Part shown: one piece after another, positions 1 to 13,102 of the stretch
Layout of the letters: each line of letters opens with the position of its first letter
Position numbering within the stretch: position 1 is the stretch's first letter
Assembly: GCA_021209875.1 (NCBI GenBank)
Contig: JAGYVD010000005.1
Coordinates: forward strand, 2,294,001-2,358,000
Direction of reading: 5' to 3'
DNA: 64,000 nucleotides
Source: Rosellinia necatrix
Taxonomy: Eukaryota > Ascomycota > Sordariomycetes > Xylariales > Xylariaceae
The notes under the pieces: model-generated
Told to the model about the DNA's origin: nothing
What the model saw: the letters and a program-made list of their open reading frames with translations, nothing else
Databases searched by the model: none
Program-made: the position numbers and the translations under genes

Positions 1-288
1 TTTTCGACGATTGTTTCTCTCTGTAATCGACTCTTCCCCACCCACCCGTCCACGCCCTCATTACGGAGACTCGTTTTGCTTCAGTCTACGGGTGCCTTTT
101 CACACAGTAGCGTAACGTCACGAAACAAAACGTGTTATGGCAGATGCGTGTTAAATTTACTGGATAGAGTGAGTGAGGAAAAAAGCAAAATATGTCAAAA
201 GTAGTCGAGGAAGACGGCAATGGGTTTGAGAGAGCGACTATATGTACTTATTTATATAAAATCGAAGCGGGGGAAAAGGGAATAAATG

Positions 289-298
289 ACGACGACGG

Positions 299-329
<31 letters not shown>

Positions 330-330
330 C
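289..330. repeat. GAC/CGA trinucleotide tract
   Basis: This is an imperfect run of GAC, GGC and CGA triplets. It creates open frames rich in Asp on one strand, Thr in the second frame and Ser on the reverse strand, none of which looks like a protein. The rest of 1-756 holds pyrimidine-rich low-complexity sequence and no gene that I can support. Confidence 0.7.
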
Positions 331-756
331 TCAGGGGTGGGGGAAGAAAATGGGAAACCCGCCTACGCCCGGATTCTCTCCTTACTTGGCAAATTCGTTC
401 CGTCCCCCGTGAAATCTCTCCGGGCCTCTCACTCACTTCTTTATGGGTTTTCTTTCTCCGTGTATGTCCGTGTGGGCTCTTTCGGTATTTCTCCCCTGGA
501 ACCATTTCTCTCCGCGTCATGTGTCAAGGCACACTGCCTTCGTCTCATGTGCTGTACGTGTGTGTGTGTATGTTATGTCCAGTCCCCAGGTGACAATCCC
601 ATGTTTGCCCGATGCTACGTTGTGGTGTAGGCATGGATTTGGCGGTCTTGCTACGGCGTGATGGGAACGTCCCTAGTTGTGGAGGAAAATTCCAACCGGA
701 CCCCTTCCGCTTTCCTTGGTATTCACCACATGTCCCGATATGGTGATGTTAGGCGT

Positions 757-1064
757 CTAGTTAGGGCAGGTCTTTTGTGAACGATCGTTGTCAGCTTCTG
801 TCGCTCTTGCCGGGGGCTTGTCTATGCGTGGTGTATTATGACTTCGGAAACAGGTTCATGTATTATGGGTGCAAGAGAGGGGTTTTTTTTTTTGTTGACA
901 TAGACGTGTATTGTATTGCAAGACGGTAGTACCATTGGAGGAGTGGCAGGAGGGAGGCGGAGATAGATAGAGAGAGAGATAGGACTTACAGCGCCGCAAG
1001 ATCCGCAGCTCTTGCTTTCGCCAGAAAAAGAGGCACCGCATTTGGGGCACGATGAGTTATGCAT
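757..1064 (-). CDS. Tiny Cys-rich protein, two exons proposed
   Basis: I do not recognise this gene by name. Exon 1 (1064 down to 990) encodes 25 residues with two CxxC pairs (CPKC and CGSC) separated by a Gly/Ser linker, like a miniature zinc ribbon or metallothionein. The codon for Ala25 is followed directly by a consensus GTAAGT donor. An in-phase acceptor at 772 would add only Thr-Cys-Pro-Asn before a TAG, giving a 29-residue product with five cysteines. An acceptor further upstream would give a longer tail ending in the same four residues. The Cys spacing suggests binding of one metal ion, which is inference. Exon 1 is seen directly; the second exon is a guess between acceptors. The 300-base region around it contains no other gene. 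Confidence 0.45.
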
Positions 1065-1920
1065 GTTGTAGAATTGGTTTGTAGGGAAACAAATCGGAAG
1101 AGGATGTTCTTTTTGTGACTTTGCCTAATCTGTCTTTTAGTTTAGTCTTTCAGTACTCTTCGTTGATACTTTCTGGACCTTCCCCTTCGTGAGGCGGTGG
1201 CCGATACGTTAAGGCCTGCGTACGGAACGTTGTGCATGCACGGTATGTTTGTTGATGAGTGTATGCGGGGATACAGACAAATAAAACATATACATGGTTG
1301 GGTTGAATTATGTTTCTCTCCCATAGTAATGGGTGGGTATAGCAGAGATGTATAGTAGTAGGATGAAGGGAGGGAGGGAGAGAGAAAGGGGGGTAGTAGC
1401 AGCTAAGAGTTCATTGAATTCCACTTACCAGTGAGAATATCTTTGCTTTGCCAGATAAAACGTAAGAACGATGATGGTATGTACAGGATATAAATGATCA
1501 CAACCTCGCTCCTCCCTCCTCGCTCTTATATATTTATATATATATATATACCGCAGTATATAAATAGACTTACATATATACCTACTACGTACGTTCACCC
1601 TCAACAACAATCATATCTGCCTGCACACACACACACACACCTGCACACACACCTGCACACCCCTCTCTCGGTCTAAGTCAATCGGAAGCGGGGTTTTCCG
1701 AGTACCACCTCCCCTACACGACACATCTCCATCCCATCAACCCCATCAACTCTCGGATTTGTCTCGTGACACGACAGGTAGATGCCCGTTCCCCGGTGTT
1801 GTATTGGCCGGTGACAGATCAGAGCCATCCAGAGTGGCCTGCAGTGCTCCCCACAGATTACCCAGGTGGGCCGGGGAAGGGAAGCAAAGCAGGAGGAGAA
1901 GAGGGGAGGCGACGAGGGTG

Positions 1921-1980
1921 GTTGAGGGTGGTTGAGGGTGGTTGAGGGTGGTTGAGGGCGGTTGAGGGCGGTTGAGGGTG
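1921..1980. repeat. 10-bp minisatellite, six copies
   Basis: Six tandem copies of GTTGAGGGTG, two of them with a T-to-C change near the end of the unit. Partial units flank it on both sides. On the reverse strand it makes Pro/Thr/Asn-rich open frames that are not genes. Confidence 0.9.
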
Positions 1981-2150
1981 GTGAGGGTGGTGATAGGCAA
2001 GGTGACAACATATGATGAGTGGATGGTGATGCTGGCGGTGGCGCGAGAGAATAGTGACACATAGATCTTCTGATCTGGTCATCCGGCCACCTGACTACGT
2101 ACCTACCTAGTGCCAGCCTGGGAGCCTGCTTGCTCTGTCTTGTTTCGCCT

Positions 2151-2176
2151 TGTCTCGTCTCGTCTCGTCTCGTCTT
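2151..2176. repeat. GTCTC pentamer tract
   Basis: About five tandem copies of the pentamer GTCTC in a T/C-rich region. Confidence 0.8.
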
Positions 2177-2230
2177 ATCAAGCCGTGTCTTATCAGCAGC
2201 CTACCTAGACTGTCCTGCCGCCAGCTCGTT

Positions 2231-2262
2231 CGCCTGCCCGCCTGCCCGCCTGCCCGCCTGCC
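2231..2262. repeat. CGCCTGCC octamer repeat
   Basis: Four tandem copies of the octamer CGCCTGCC, 55 bases after the pentamer tract. Confidence 0.85.
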
Positions 2263-4802
2263 TAATAAGCCGCCCACTCATGACGCTAAGACATGTGGAT
2301 AGGGTTCTTATTCCCCAATGTGGTATCCCATGACTTCGTGGGCATGTTGGACGTGTGTGGGTGGGTGGCCGCCTCAAGCCAAGGGACCACCGACAACCGC
2401 GAATCCGTTGCTATTTGGCATTAGGTAACATCATCATCGCCGGGGAACGAACGCACCTGGTCGGAGGTAATGGTTGAGGCGGTATGCGGCAGATCGCGTG
2501 AAAAAAGATCCGAAGATGCCAAGCCATCTTATAGGACTCCTCCGCTCCTTCCCTCCCACCACACACACTAAGTATGTAGTGTGGTGTACGACGGTACATT
2601 ACATACCTGCTTGCCTATCAAGTCTTGAAGAATACAAGTATGTCAGATCAGGTTTAGCGCGCTCGCCGCTTTTGCCAAGACGAGCGACTCTAGCACATTT
2701 TATGTATGATTTATGCAGATATCACCTATGCCTTGGTTTACAGGGGTTACTTTTCCTTCGATTAAGAACATTTTAAACCCTCAACTACTATACTTAGACG
2801 CGTGGGGAGTACGGAAGAAGAAAGGCAAGTTTTACATAAATTCGCAAGCTCTTATGTCGAGAGTAGGGATTGCGATGGCCTGAGTTGTAATAGATGGGAC
2901 TCATCAGATATGGTGTTCGCTTCAATATGAGCCCATCATTATTCGAATGTGAGCTAACAACGTCAAGAACACAGAATATGAACACGTAATAACAATACAA
3001 ATTTGACCCATTTTAACGGATGTATCACCGGTTTCCTCATTCTCCTTGATTACCTGTCCTTTTTTACGTCCAACGTCCAACGTCCAACGCAGAGCGACTC
3101 GTATCAGATGCCGCCACCTGCATATCCTCCCTGCGGCAACGTGGAAAATGTAGCTCATGATGTTATGATGCAAGCAGTGCCCCGCGGATTATCACCCTGG
3201 ATGCGATACCAATTAAAGAGCTTCTTCTCCCTCAAAGCGTGGGCACCTCCTTTCGATACTTCGGTTCTATCGGAATTTGTAAGTCTTGAACTGCATATAC
3301 TGGGTTGGACGCTAAAAGCTGCGGCTGCGGCTTCGAGCTATTTAAGGCGCAAGGTGAACTTGGTGACGATGTCCAAAGTAGTCGTGATGGTTTGTGTCGC
3401 GAACCTAAGTCCGGTTTCCGCAATGCTATGTATATAAGCCAGAATAGCTGGCGGCCATCTTACAGGTAGGTCTTCTCCCCTCGTGAAATAGCATGAGTTA
3501 CCCCCGGAACTACCGGCAGTGAGAAATGTGACACCGTCGTTGTATTAAGGCAGCGCATGACCATCTTCCAATAATCGTGATATCCTAACTAGCCCTATAG
3601 GAATCTCAGTTGGTATGGTGTATACGCTGAGCAATTCGTCGTGGAGAATTGGAATGGCGTCAAGTTGAACTTGAATTGAAGTTATGATTTTATGCATTTA
3701 GACTTGTGCAAGCGGAATGGGTCTTGCTCGGGTCAGGCCGTTGTTATGTACTTCATAGAGTAGTTAGGTTTATGGATAGTTTGGCACTTGATCGTAAGGG
3801 CTAGCTCGTCCCGATCCACCTCCAACGGCCGCGCCAAGCGCTATGTAGGGAAGTAGGCAGACACTACTATGTACATAACTTAGGTACGTAACTGGCTGTC
3901 TGATTTAGCTATCTGCCTCCTCCCATCTCCTCACATACCTGTTCCTATACAACGTCCACTAAACAGCCTCAAAGGAGATTTTCGAAAAAAAAAAAAAAAA
4001 ATTAATTCTGTGTTCAAGTAGGCAAAGGAGGTATCCACGCAAGTGCCACCTGTTGATAATGCATCCCGATCGATTGGGGAGTTCTGCGACCGAACCATCC
4101 GCGTCCCCCCCAGTCTCAGTTTCGTGCCGGCCTGCTTCTCCCGCCTGCCTGCCTGCCTAAGCTACCTCTCCAGCTCTACTGCGTACAGTATCGGACCAGG
4201 CCGTCTCCACTCCTCCTCCTCCCCCACCCCCACACCCTCTCTCCTTTCGCCTTCCATGCCACGGCAAGCACTCCGAGACGAGGTTAGATCCTGAGAGTTA
4301 GCCTATGAAATTGATAAGACTCGTCATAAACGGCCCCGGCTGTGGCAGTAGGACCGGGCATCTCCGGAAACGAGGGCTTATCGTAGGTTTGCTGTCAGCG
4401 CACGTCACTGTCAGCAGGACTTTCCACGTGCATGCGTTACATAAAATAGGAATAGAGCCGAGACGAGGGACGAAGGACCAGAGGCAAGACAGATCGACGG
4501 AACACACGTGGCTAGGATGATACCTAGATAGCATGAAATGCGCTCAGGGCATTGTGTGTTGGTCTCCTATACTCCAAAGCTTGCATTCTCGGCTGGGAAG
4601 AAAAATCCTGCAAAGTTGACCTCTGCCCTTCCCAACCCAGCCCAAAAACAAGATGCCATGGCTCCTGGAATTGATGGTAAATACAAGAAGCTAGGCCTCT
4701 TTTGCTCTATCGTAACCGAACCGTTCTTATACCCAGTTAGACGTCCGTATGAAATATGTTTACATGCTACAAATACATGTCTCGGACGATGACAACGTCC
4801 TA

Positions 4803-6785
4803 TTAGACGCACTTGGCGGGCTCGCCGCCGCCTGTCGAACAAAGTTAGCACGTGTAAGCCAAATAAACGCGCTAGCGTTGGGTTTAATAGGAAGGGGTGC
4901 TTTACCTTTAATCATCCTGGCCCCTGTTTGGAGTACGCTGATAAACATAATAGCACATCCAAACACCACCACACCCATGGCCACGTAGGTCCGCCACGAC
5001 CTAGAACTCAATTTAATATAACAAAGGGGCGGCAGTATGTATGCCAGTGCGGCTGCGCTTGTGGCGCCGACAAGCTCGAAGACGATACCGAGGTCACACG
5101 TGAATAAGCTTAGTATCATGGCCGACACAACGAGTGCAGAGCTGTATATGAGATGCAAGTTCATGTTGAAGGGTTCGCCGGGGAACCAATAGTTCAGCAT
5201 GACTTCGCGGCAGACGAAGGCCTCGAGGGGGAGCGTGGTGAGCATGTTCAATCCGAAGCATAATCGCGCGATCGTCACCATTGTATTGTCGGCTGGGAAG
5301 TTGTTGAGCACGTTGCCTAAGGTCTTGTCGCCAAAAGTAAGAAACCCTGCTAGTGCCATGACTAGACATGCGACCATTGATATACCCGTGGAGTAATGTG
5401 TCACGGTCGAGAAGCGGTCGATCGTAGGTGTCCGGAGAGAGCCGTATATTAAGAGGGAGTTATGCTGGCAAACAAACGCTGGTGGTAGCAGTCAGTAAGC
5501 TTTTGGCTTTTCGCATCACCGACATTCTTGTTCGGGTCAACCAAAACAGTATACGTACCAAATGAAATGACGCCTATAGCCTGGAATATGCCGTCGTTGA
5601 CGGTAAGTAAGGGGGTTGTGAAGGAGCCCCTAGCTTCTAAAGGGGTGAGGGCGCCCTGTATGACAACGGTAGCTACAATGATGCCCATACCAATGAGCGC
5701 CAGTGTGCTTGCTTTTGCCAACTGTATTGATCCGATTAGCATGCTGCGAACGAGTGAACTACGGGCGTGTACTCGCTCCCGCCAGCGTGACGTACCTTGG
5801 CAATATCTCTATATAGTGTTAACGGGTAACTGATACCCAGTATGAAAATGACGATGACAAATTTCCTATCGCCTAGGAGATTGAGAACAGGCATTTCGTG
5901 GAGGTTTGGCCATATGGCGCGAAAGACGGGAGGGATGGAGTCGCCCACGATGACGCCGAACGCGACCATGCCACCGAACGCAAAAGCCCACTGGGCCACG
6001 CTGATAGCGATGAGCCCTGACTTGCCGAAGCAGTGCTCGACAGTGCCTTGGAAGCTGCTGGCGCCGCTGAGCTTGCTGTTGATGACGATTAGGCGGATGG
6101 TCCAGTCGACGATGATCGTCAGCCCAACAAGCAGCACGATGCCGCCGATAAGGCCGGCATCCTTGAATGCATAGGGTTGTCCGATGATGCCGGCGCCGAT
6201 GATGCTGTTCGCCATGTTCATAAAGGCGGACCGAAGGCCGGACCGAGGCCGCACACGCTCACGCTCGGCCCATGTATGGACATCTTCACCCGATAAGCCG
6301 TTGGCGACTGTCACGGATGGCGCTTCGATGTCCGTCAGCAGTGGCCGCCGCGCGGTACCGTCTCGCCCATCCGGGTTCTCGGGATCGAGGAAGTCGAACG
6401 AGTCGCGGGTCGGGACAAGGTCGCTGGAGGCGTGTGTGGCATTGGTAGTAGCCGGGGGTATACTGGTAGGCCGCAGATCGAAGCGCACCCGGTTGGGTGT
6501 TCTCGGAGTTCGGGGGCCACGAGAGTCGTCATGGGTGTCATGATGGGTGTCATGACGGGGGTCGTGGTCGTAGTCACCGCCAGGGTGCACTATGAAACCG
6601 TCCGAATCTTCTTCGTCTTCGTCTTCGTCTTCGTCTTCGGCATCGGATTCGTGGCCGGCGAGAAGGCCGCGGTGTTCTTCGTTCTTCGGGGGAGCAGCAT
6701 TGGGATGTGCATTGGGATGCGCATTGGGGTTTGCGACATCATGCGATTGCTCGTTCTGGGAGCTGCGATTCGTGGCCTTGGCCAT
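4803..6785 (-). CDS. AVT-type vacuolar amino acid transporter
   Basis: A member of the amino acid/auxin permease family (AAAP, Aa_trans), most like fungal AVT transporters that move amino acids across the vacuolar membrane. Four exons: 6785-5796, 5721-5559, 5478-4906 and 4831-4803, total 584 residues. The N-terminal ~180 residues are hydrophilic, with an Asn-Pro-Ala-His repeat near residues 20-30 and a D/E run near residues 50-60. The first membrane segment follows the family signature SIIGAGIIGQPYAF. Splicing joins LYRDIAK to LAKAS and restores FVCQHNS and RFSTVTHYS, as expected in the family, then about 11 membrane segments. The last exon encodes only nine residues, ending in AKCV; its acceptor has a clear GCTAAC branch site. 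Which yeast AVT number it corresponds to cannot be decided by eye. Confidence 0.9.
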
Positions 6786-7973
6786 TGTGTTGGCTTGTCT
6801 TATCGCGGAGGCATCTTGCGCAAGGCTCAGTGATCTACAATCTACCAGCCAGCAGACACATTGTTGCCTGTTGCGTTCTAGTAATAATAGTCGTCGTCGT
6901 TATTGTGGGTTGTTGGCCGTAGTTGTCGTCACAGTTTGTTGTTGTAATTTCAAACGTTGGCTTTTCGATGTTGTAAGCCTGTTTCTCCAAAATAATTCCA
7001 TCCAAATACCCAACTAAGTTAAGTAAGTGCCTGTTGGAACAGGTATCTAGGCAAGTTAGGGATAAAGCGAAATATCTAAGTTTAACTTTAGGTAGGCTAT
7101 CAGGTTACGTATTAGGTACCCACCTCTACTTGTATGTAGGTTATATGGCGTACGTACCCAGGTACATGCATGTTATCGTCATGTAACAGAACTTGGAAGG
7201 ACCTAATGAAACCCCTGAATGGATTGGTCTTTGACCATTCCGAATGGTCCATTCCTAAGGATCTAACCACATAAGCATCCATGGATTTTAAATCAACCTT
7301 TAGCACCTATGTACCTACATGTAAGTATGTATTATGCCCCCTTTCTATAAACATATTCGTACCTACGTTAGGCAGGTAATGAATCACTTGAAATCTTTCA
7401 GGAGAAATGGCTATAAGTAGCTCCAGATCTTGAAGACTACCATTCCTTGAGCTTACTACGAGTCATGAATAGCTATGGCCTTGGCTTCCTGAGGCTAATA
7501 CGATGGGCAGCCCACGGGATCTAGAGTCGAATGAATGCAGCCCCGAAGCGAATATTTCATTGCCTATTACATGTTCTTTAGATACAAACAGCCAGCGACT
7601 AGTTATAAATAAGCCACCGGCACTTATGTGCTGACTTTATCTTTCCCCCGCGAGTTTACATAACTCTCCCCGCTTCCTTTCAGCCTGCCTCCCCTATGGG
7701 TATCATTTGTGTCTAACCTCAACCCCGTCGAAGCAGCCAGCAGCCAGTAGCCAGCAGCCTGCTAGCGGGTGTCCTCGCTGTTGGATCTTGGGGGCCTTTA
7801 CTTCGCGTTATAGTGCCCCGCCTGGATTTGAGGCCCGGATTTGAGGCCCTGGAGTGGGATTCGTGATATTCCGAGATCCCCCTTTACATACCCGCGTCAT
7901 GATTCCATATCCAATGCAGGTTGAACTAGAAAGAACAGAGAAACATGCAGATAGCTATAGATGTTTGATGGTT
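6786..7973. other. Intergenic, no gene seen
   Basis: It begins with the probable promoter and 5' leader of the transporter (GTCGTC and TTGTTG runs at 6890-6960). The rest is AT-rich with many CTTAGGT or TACCTA motifs. No coding signal was found. Confidence 0.6.
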
Positions 7974-9613
7974 CTATGCTATCATTGCTATTGTTGAGAA
8001 TAGCGCCGCAAGCAATGCGATAGATGATTCTATACTAATTATACTCCCTGATGAATCTGGCTGAGCGCTACCGTCCGTCGGTTGATCCCCTGGCGCGTCC
8101 GCTGATGGAGTTTCGTGTCCGTTCAACCCCGTTGAAGAATCGGTTGGTACAGCGCTCGTTGAGCCTGAGCCCGTCTCCGCAGGGGAAGCTGTTGCCATAG
8201 GATCTGTAGTGGTTGTAGTGCTGGGTTCGGTGGATTCTGAGATAGCCTTGGCAGCGAATCCTTGTCTCTTAGTTAGTCGATGTGGTCGCGAAGACAAAAA
8301 CGAGTCGAGCGAATTATTGCTGCAACTTACCAATTTGCCCATTGTCGACGTCAAAAACACTATAGACGTTCTTCAAGAACACGTCACCAAGTAGCCACCC
8401 ACCAGGGACGTACTCCATCCCATAAATATTGCCTGTGCAGATACCGTTGCTGTTAGGTGGTGATATGAAATCCTTGGAAGAAACGTTCCAGCTTTGCCCT
8501 GAGAAGGTGAAGGCGATTTTACTATCGGTATCGCACGGGATAGTATATGCTGAGCCGTCCTTCGAAGACGAACCCGGGATTAGTTTGTACATAGCCTCAA
8601 CGTCGTCCGGAGGGCCAAACACGAAACTGGTGCCGGTATCAATGTAAGCCGACCTTCCCGTAAAGCCAGCCGAATTGCCGCTGACCAATATATTGTCCAT
8701 GAGAATCGTCCAAGCACTATTCGATTTTACGGGCGAGTATGTGATGTCTCCTGTATATTTATTCGGGTTTAGCGCGCCGAAGACGATTTCTCCGTCATTT
8801 GTGCCGTCCGAGTTCCTCGACAAGCTGATGCCAAATACGTTTGCATCGATCAACTCAGCATTCTTGACGGCGGATAACCAAGTATCGGAGCTGGTAGCTA
8901 AACCTAGAATACCATCGAATGGGAACTGGGTGAATTGATCTGAGGTGGTGTTAGCAACCCCGAAAGGTAGAGTCACCGAGAGCCCAGCAAGGGCCAAGCT
9001 GTCCTCGACTACATGGCCACGAACGGAACCGGTACCATACTCCACGGCATAGGCCCTGCCGGTGTCGTTGTACGTCTTTGAGTCGTCTGGTCCAAACGTA
9101 TTATGCATGAGGCACGACTTCGATGTGCAAGTCGAGCCCATAACCCATGTTGTGCTTGCACCCGTGTCGAGAAGCATGTACAGCTTCTTGCCCTCTGATC
9201 CCAGCTCAACCTCCGCAAAGTATGAGTAGTCGGTTCCATCTTGGTCAATACCCGCGCTATTGTCGAAATTCGATTCTTGAGCCTTGACGACTTTGTATCC
9301 GGGGACTCTCTCGACAATTGCGGCGGGCTCTGCTTTCCCCGGACTAGAACTTTGGGGAGCGCGAGGGGTGATGGCAACTCTCAACTTATTAGACTATATT
9401 TCGTTCAAGGTCAGCGAAAGTTCGTTAATTGGTCGTATCTGAGGCACTGACGACGGCAGATTTCTTGACCAGCTTGAATGTGACAAATCCTCTGGATTTT
9501 GGGTCGACATCTTGGCTCCTGGTCTCATATTGACTTTCTGGCAGGCCTTGCACCAAGGCATATATGCTAGTGATCCATAATGTGAACTGAAGATAGATGA
9601 AGACTCGATGCAT
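7974..9613 (-). CDS. Secreted pepsin-like aspartic protease, likely GPI-anchored
   Basis: A family A1 aspartic endopeptidase. Exons 9613-9452, 9393-8331 and 8260-7974 give 503 residues. Residues 1-23 form a signal peptide (MHRVFIYLQF start) and the next ~95 residues a propeptide. The two catalytic motifs are DTGAS at D130 and DTGTS at D306, with the flap tyrosine in VEYGTGS. After the fold ends (SVFDVDNGQIGFAAK), a Ser/Thr/Pro-rich linker of ~70 residues leads to a hydrophobic tail ending in IAMIA. This is the layout of yapsin-like or other wall-anchored proteases. The first intron uses a GTCAGT donor and a GCTGAC branch site; the frame downstream has no ATG near its start, so the signal-peptide exon is needed. 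The GPI anchor is inference from the tail. Confidence 0.9.
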
Positions 9614-12600
9614 CTTGATACACCTAAAAACCAAATCGGCCGAGTATATATCACTCAGCCAGATTGTCACTTCTCCAAAACACCCCCCCCACACGGAACC
9701 TGTCAGTGGATCGAAACTGGGTTGGCAACAGAGCAAGTAGCTACGTTTGAAGCGAGAATTGAGCGTCTAGGGCGGGCAGCCTCGGCGGTGATCGATCGCG
9801 TTAACGATATCGAGGCTCTACTATATGTATAAATTCAAAGCGGGCGACCGAGTGCCAGACTCCAAGTCTCGGGATTATATGACAATGAAGGTGGAGGGCG
9901 TCATTGGTACACTCGAAACGGGAGAGCAGACTTTCAGCTACGAGGCCGTCGAGGAAACCACAAGCGAGGAAAGAGGCGAGGAAAGTTTTGCGAACGAATG
10001 CGGCGCTCGAGGAATGCAGGGTACTGATAGGTTGATCAGAGCGAGGATCGCTATTCAATATATGGCGACTCGAATTCCAAGACAGAGATGCGGGACGTAT
10101 GAGACAAAGAGGCGGATGGGCATATAAGCGCCACTTGTATCTTGCGCGTTAGTGGCAAGCGGGAGACCGGAGAGCTGACAAAGTGAAAACAAGGAACAAA
10201 GACGGGAAACGACTAATTAGTTCTTAGGTATTAGTATAACACATTAGCTAGGACAGCACCGACAACGACAGGACTCGCAAGGGAGGGAGAGAGTTTCGAG
10301 ATGGTGGAGGGATGGGGATTCTGGATGAACGATGGTGTCGCTATGTGTCGTTAGCCTACAGCAGATAGATGATGGCTGTCGGGTTTGGTTGAATCATGCC
10401 TGGTGGAGAAGCAGCCGAGAGCGAGTCGGGCATGGGGCTTTCGACTCGCTCGCAAGTCCCGGCTCCTGTGGGAGTACCGTGACATACGGACTGGGGGCAG
10501 ACGCCGCTGCCACTGCACTGGACCGGTGTCTCTCTCGTGTACACTACCTACATTAACCGCGACGATCGATCCTACGTCTTTGTTCAAACATGGCGTAGTC
10601 CACTCGTCGTAGTCCACTCGTCGAAGTCCGTTCGTCTCCGACTTTCCCCTTGTGGTACCGTGGTTGGTTGGTTGGTTCGTCCTGGCTTGCCCACCGCCCC
10701 CATTTAGACGAGTACTCTACATACTCCATCCAACTACATACTACGTACACTACCTACCCACCTACTACCTACCCAGTGCACATACCTACCCTCATCCGCC
10801 GGCGTTGTAGTGTAGTGTATGGGGGACGTTTTTGGCCGGTGCTTCCACGGGATTGCTTGCAGGTGGAGGGGACCTTCCAACCTCATTCATCAATCGTGGG
10901 TCTAGCCCACCGGCCTAGACCGGAGAGGCGTTGCCATTGGCCGCAGCCCCTGTTCGCCGTAGTCTACCTAGCGGGAACTTGGCACTCAATTCAGTCGCAA
11001 TGCAGTCGATTTGCTCCCATCTCGTACCTGATGTGCACATAGTGTATTATGCGGCCTGCAAGTGGCGTGCAAGTGGTGAACGTCGCAATCTGCTGGGCCA
11101 CTTTAATTCATATCCAAGGGCCCTGTCTCTGTAGATCTTACAATTTACAATACATAGTAGGTAGTTACGGCACGCGGCGTGTTGAAGACCATGGCCTGGC
11201 TCCACGCTCCATGATAACCGCCGTCCCCATCACCGCCGTCCGCAGTGCCGCCGCCACGGATTATCGGAGGAGAAACAAACACGGCGATGCTGAAAGATGA
11301 GACACGAGGAGTAGGCAGGGCCCTGCAAGCCAACTCGATAGTTCCTGCAAAATACGAGCGGCTATGCGGCCTCGGCTGACTTATCAAGAACCAGTACATA
11401 AACGCCGCCGCTGCGCCTCGTTCTGACTTGGCGGGCTACCTTTTTCTTTAATTCGGCCCCGAATCACCTTCGGCTTCTACATGCATAGCATGAATTTTGA
11501 AATTTTTTTTTTGAATTTTTTTTAATATCTTATTCTCTTCTCTGTCCTTTACTTAGTTACATATTATGTCTTTTACTGCCGTGTTCTACATGATACCGGC
11601 CAGTCCGGGTTTTTCTTGGCGCTACAAGACTGAGCAGTGTGCTTCCATGACGCGTCTTAGACATAGATCTCACGCCCACAAGTGCATTGATTGGCGCGTT
11701 TGATTTCTACATCCTAGCGTTCCTACATAGCCTTATTCCTACATGTGTCATTTTTGAATATACCTAAATCTGTACCTAGACAGCATATCGTATTTGTCGG
11801 CTTGTCTCGCCTGGTCACGTGGGATTTTTTCTTCTGAGGCTCATTATCTCGCTAGAATATATTGACTAATACACTAGACCGTCACCAATACCTACCGGGT
11901 TGGTTTCATTCCCTACCTATTCTCTGCTCCGTTCATTTGTGCATATAACTAACTGCATACTTTTAAGTACCACGTAAGTGAGTATGTTTAGCATGTACCG
12001 GGTAAGTATGTAGCTCGGGTGGACCTTACCTATTTAGGCTAGTGACTGTTGAGTTAAGGGGCAATACAGGGTGCTCTCCGCACTCTAAAGGAAATGATGT
12101 GGATCTCCTTGCCAATAAAGTCCAGTGAAGCCCATCTAGAAATATGTACATATGCATTTTATTGCTTGTACATCCTGAGTCCTACCGGGTTTCTATGATA
12201 GCCTTGCATACAAACCAATAAAGGGCAACTCATCGGCAGGCCCTGCATCCTCCAGTATTACATGCTGACGAAACGCCGGGGATAGAGCTCAGCTTGCATC
12301 ACCTTGACAGACCTTGACAATGGAGCTCCCATGTTTGCTGAAAGGGTTGTCCCGGGTTCTGCCTACTTACCGTAGAAGGCAAGTACTAGGAGCATGCCCG
12401 CCAGCCTGTCGGCTATCAACATGTGCCTAAGCAATCTAGTGTTTCAAATACAAGAGCCAGTGCCATATGCGTGTCTTGTTGATCGTTTGGTTTCGTTTCG
12501 ATCTGAGATGTTGATGGGCACACAACGGCGATAATAATAGACGACAGATTAATGTGGGGCTTGAAACCATGCGATATCACGCTTCGGAATCTTCCTGACC

Positions 12601-13102
12601 TATCAGCACCCCAGCTCAATATCGGTAATATATACGGTGTACCACAGCATCAGTCACTACATTATGTAAAAATCTAGTGTACATACCTACAGTGTCCTAT
12701 ACATATCTGCCAAAAATTTGGTTGTTTGTGCCTTGTTGATCACACTAGTGTAGTTGGCAGAAGACAAGGCCTTCCATGCTGGTTCGCATGACGACTGAAT
12801 AAGGTACCAGGGGCTGGTGGTCGAGGCGGAGCAAAACAAACCTCGCAGACGTCATCAGATATGGCATTTCACTGGATGGCCAAGTAGTACGACACACTCA
12901 GTACCAAGGATAACCAAGACGCGCGAATAATAACTGCAAGTAATGTATGATCGGTGTGAGAACAGGAGGTACTGTCATCTTCTGACCCAGCCGCAGATGC
13001 CTGGGGCGTGTTAGTGTTTCAATGCCTCCTCCCGAGGCGGACCCGTTGCTTCGCGAATCGAACTGAATCAGATTTGACCGGTTTTCAGGGACCTGATTCA
13101 AA
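9614..13102. other. 3.5-kb intergenic stretch
   Basis: It holds only short frames in conflicting phases, TTGG repeats at 10,663-10,680, TACTACCTACC-type motifs at 10,730-10,790 and poly-T tracts at 11,505-11,525. The 100-codon frame at 9825-10127 has no family features. Nothing here can be supported as a gene. Confidence 0.55.

Larger units (their letters stand above)
1065..4802. other. Long non-coding stretch with simple repeats
   Basis: No open frame here has a recognisable domain or a convincing exon structure. It contains a CA dinucleotide tract near 1623-1661, a 10-bp minisatellite, pentamer and octamer repeats around 2.15-2.26 kb, and many TACCTACC or TAGGTA motifs. The 144-codon frame at 3003-3437 is low in similarity to any family I know and is treated as chance. 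Confidence 0.6.

Noticed and set aside
192..661. Several overlapping frames with Asp, Thr or Ser runs
   Set aside because: They result from the GAC/CGA tract and C/T-rich DNA in all phases; no family features.
1673..2082. Pro/Asn/Thr-rich minus-strand frames
   Set aside because: They are translations of the 10-bp minisatellite.
9608..10127. Two plus-strand frames next to the protease gene
   Set aside because: The first is antisense to the protease leader, the second has no domain, signal peptide or splice partner.
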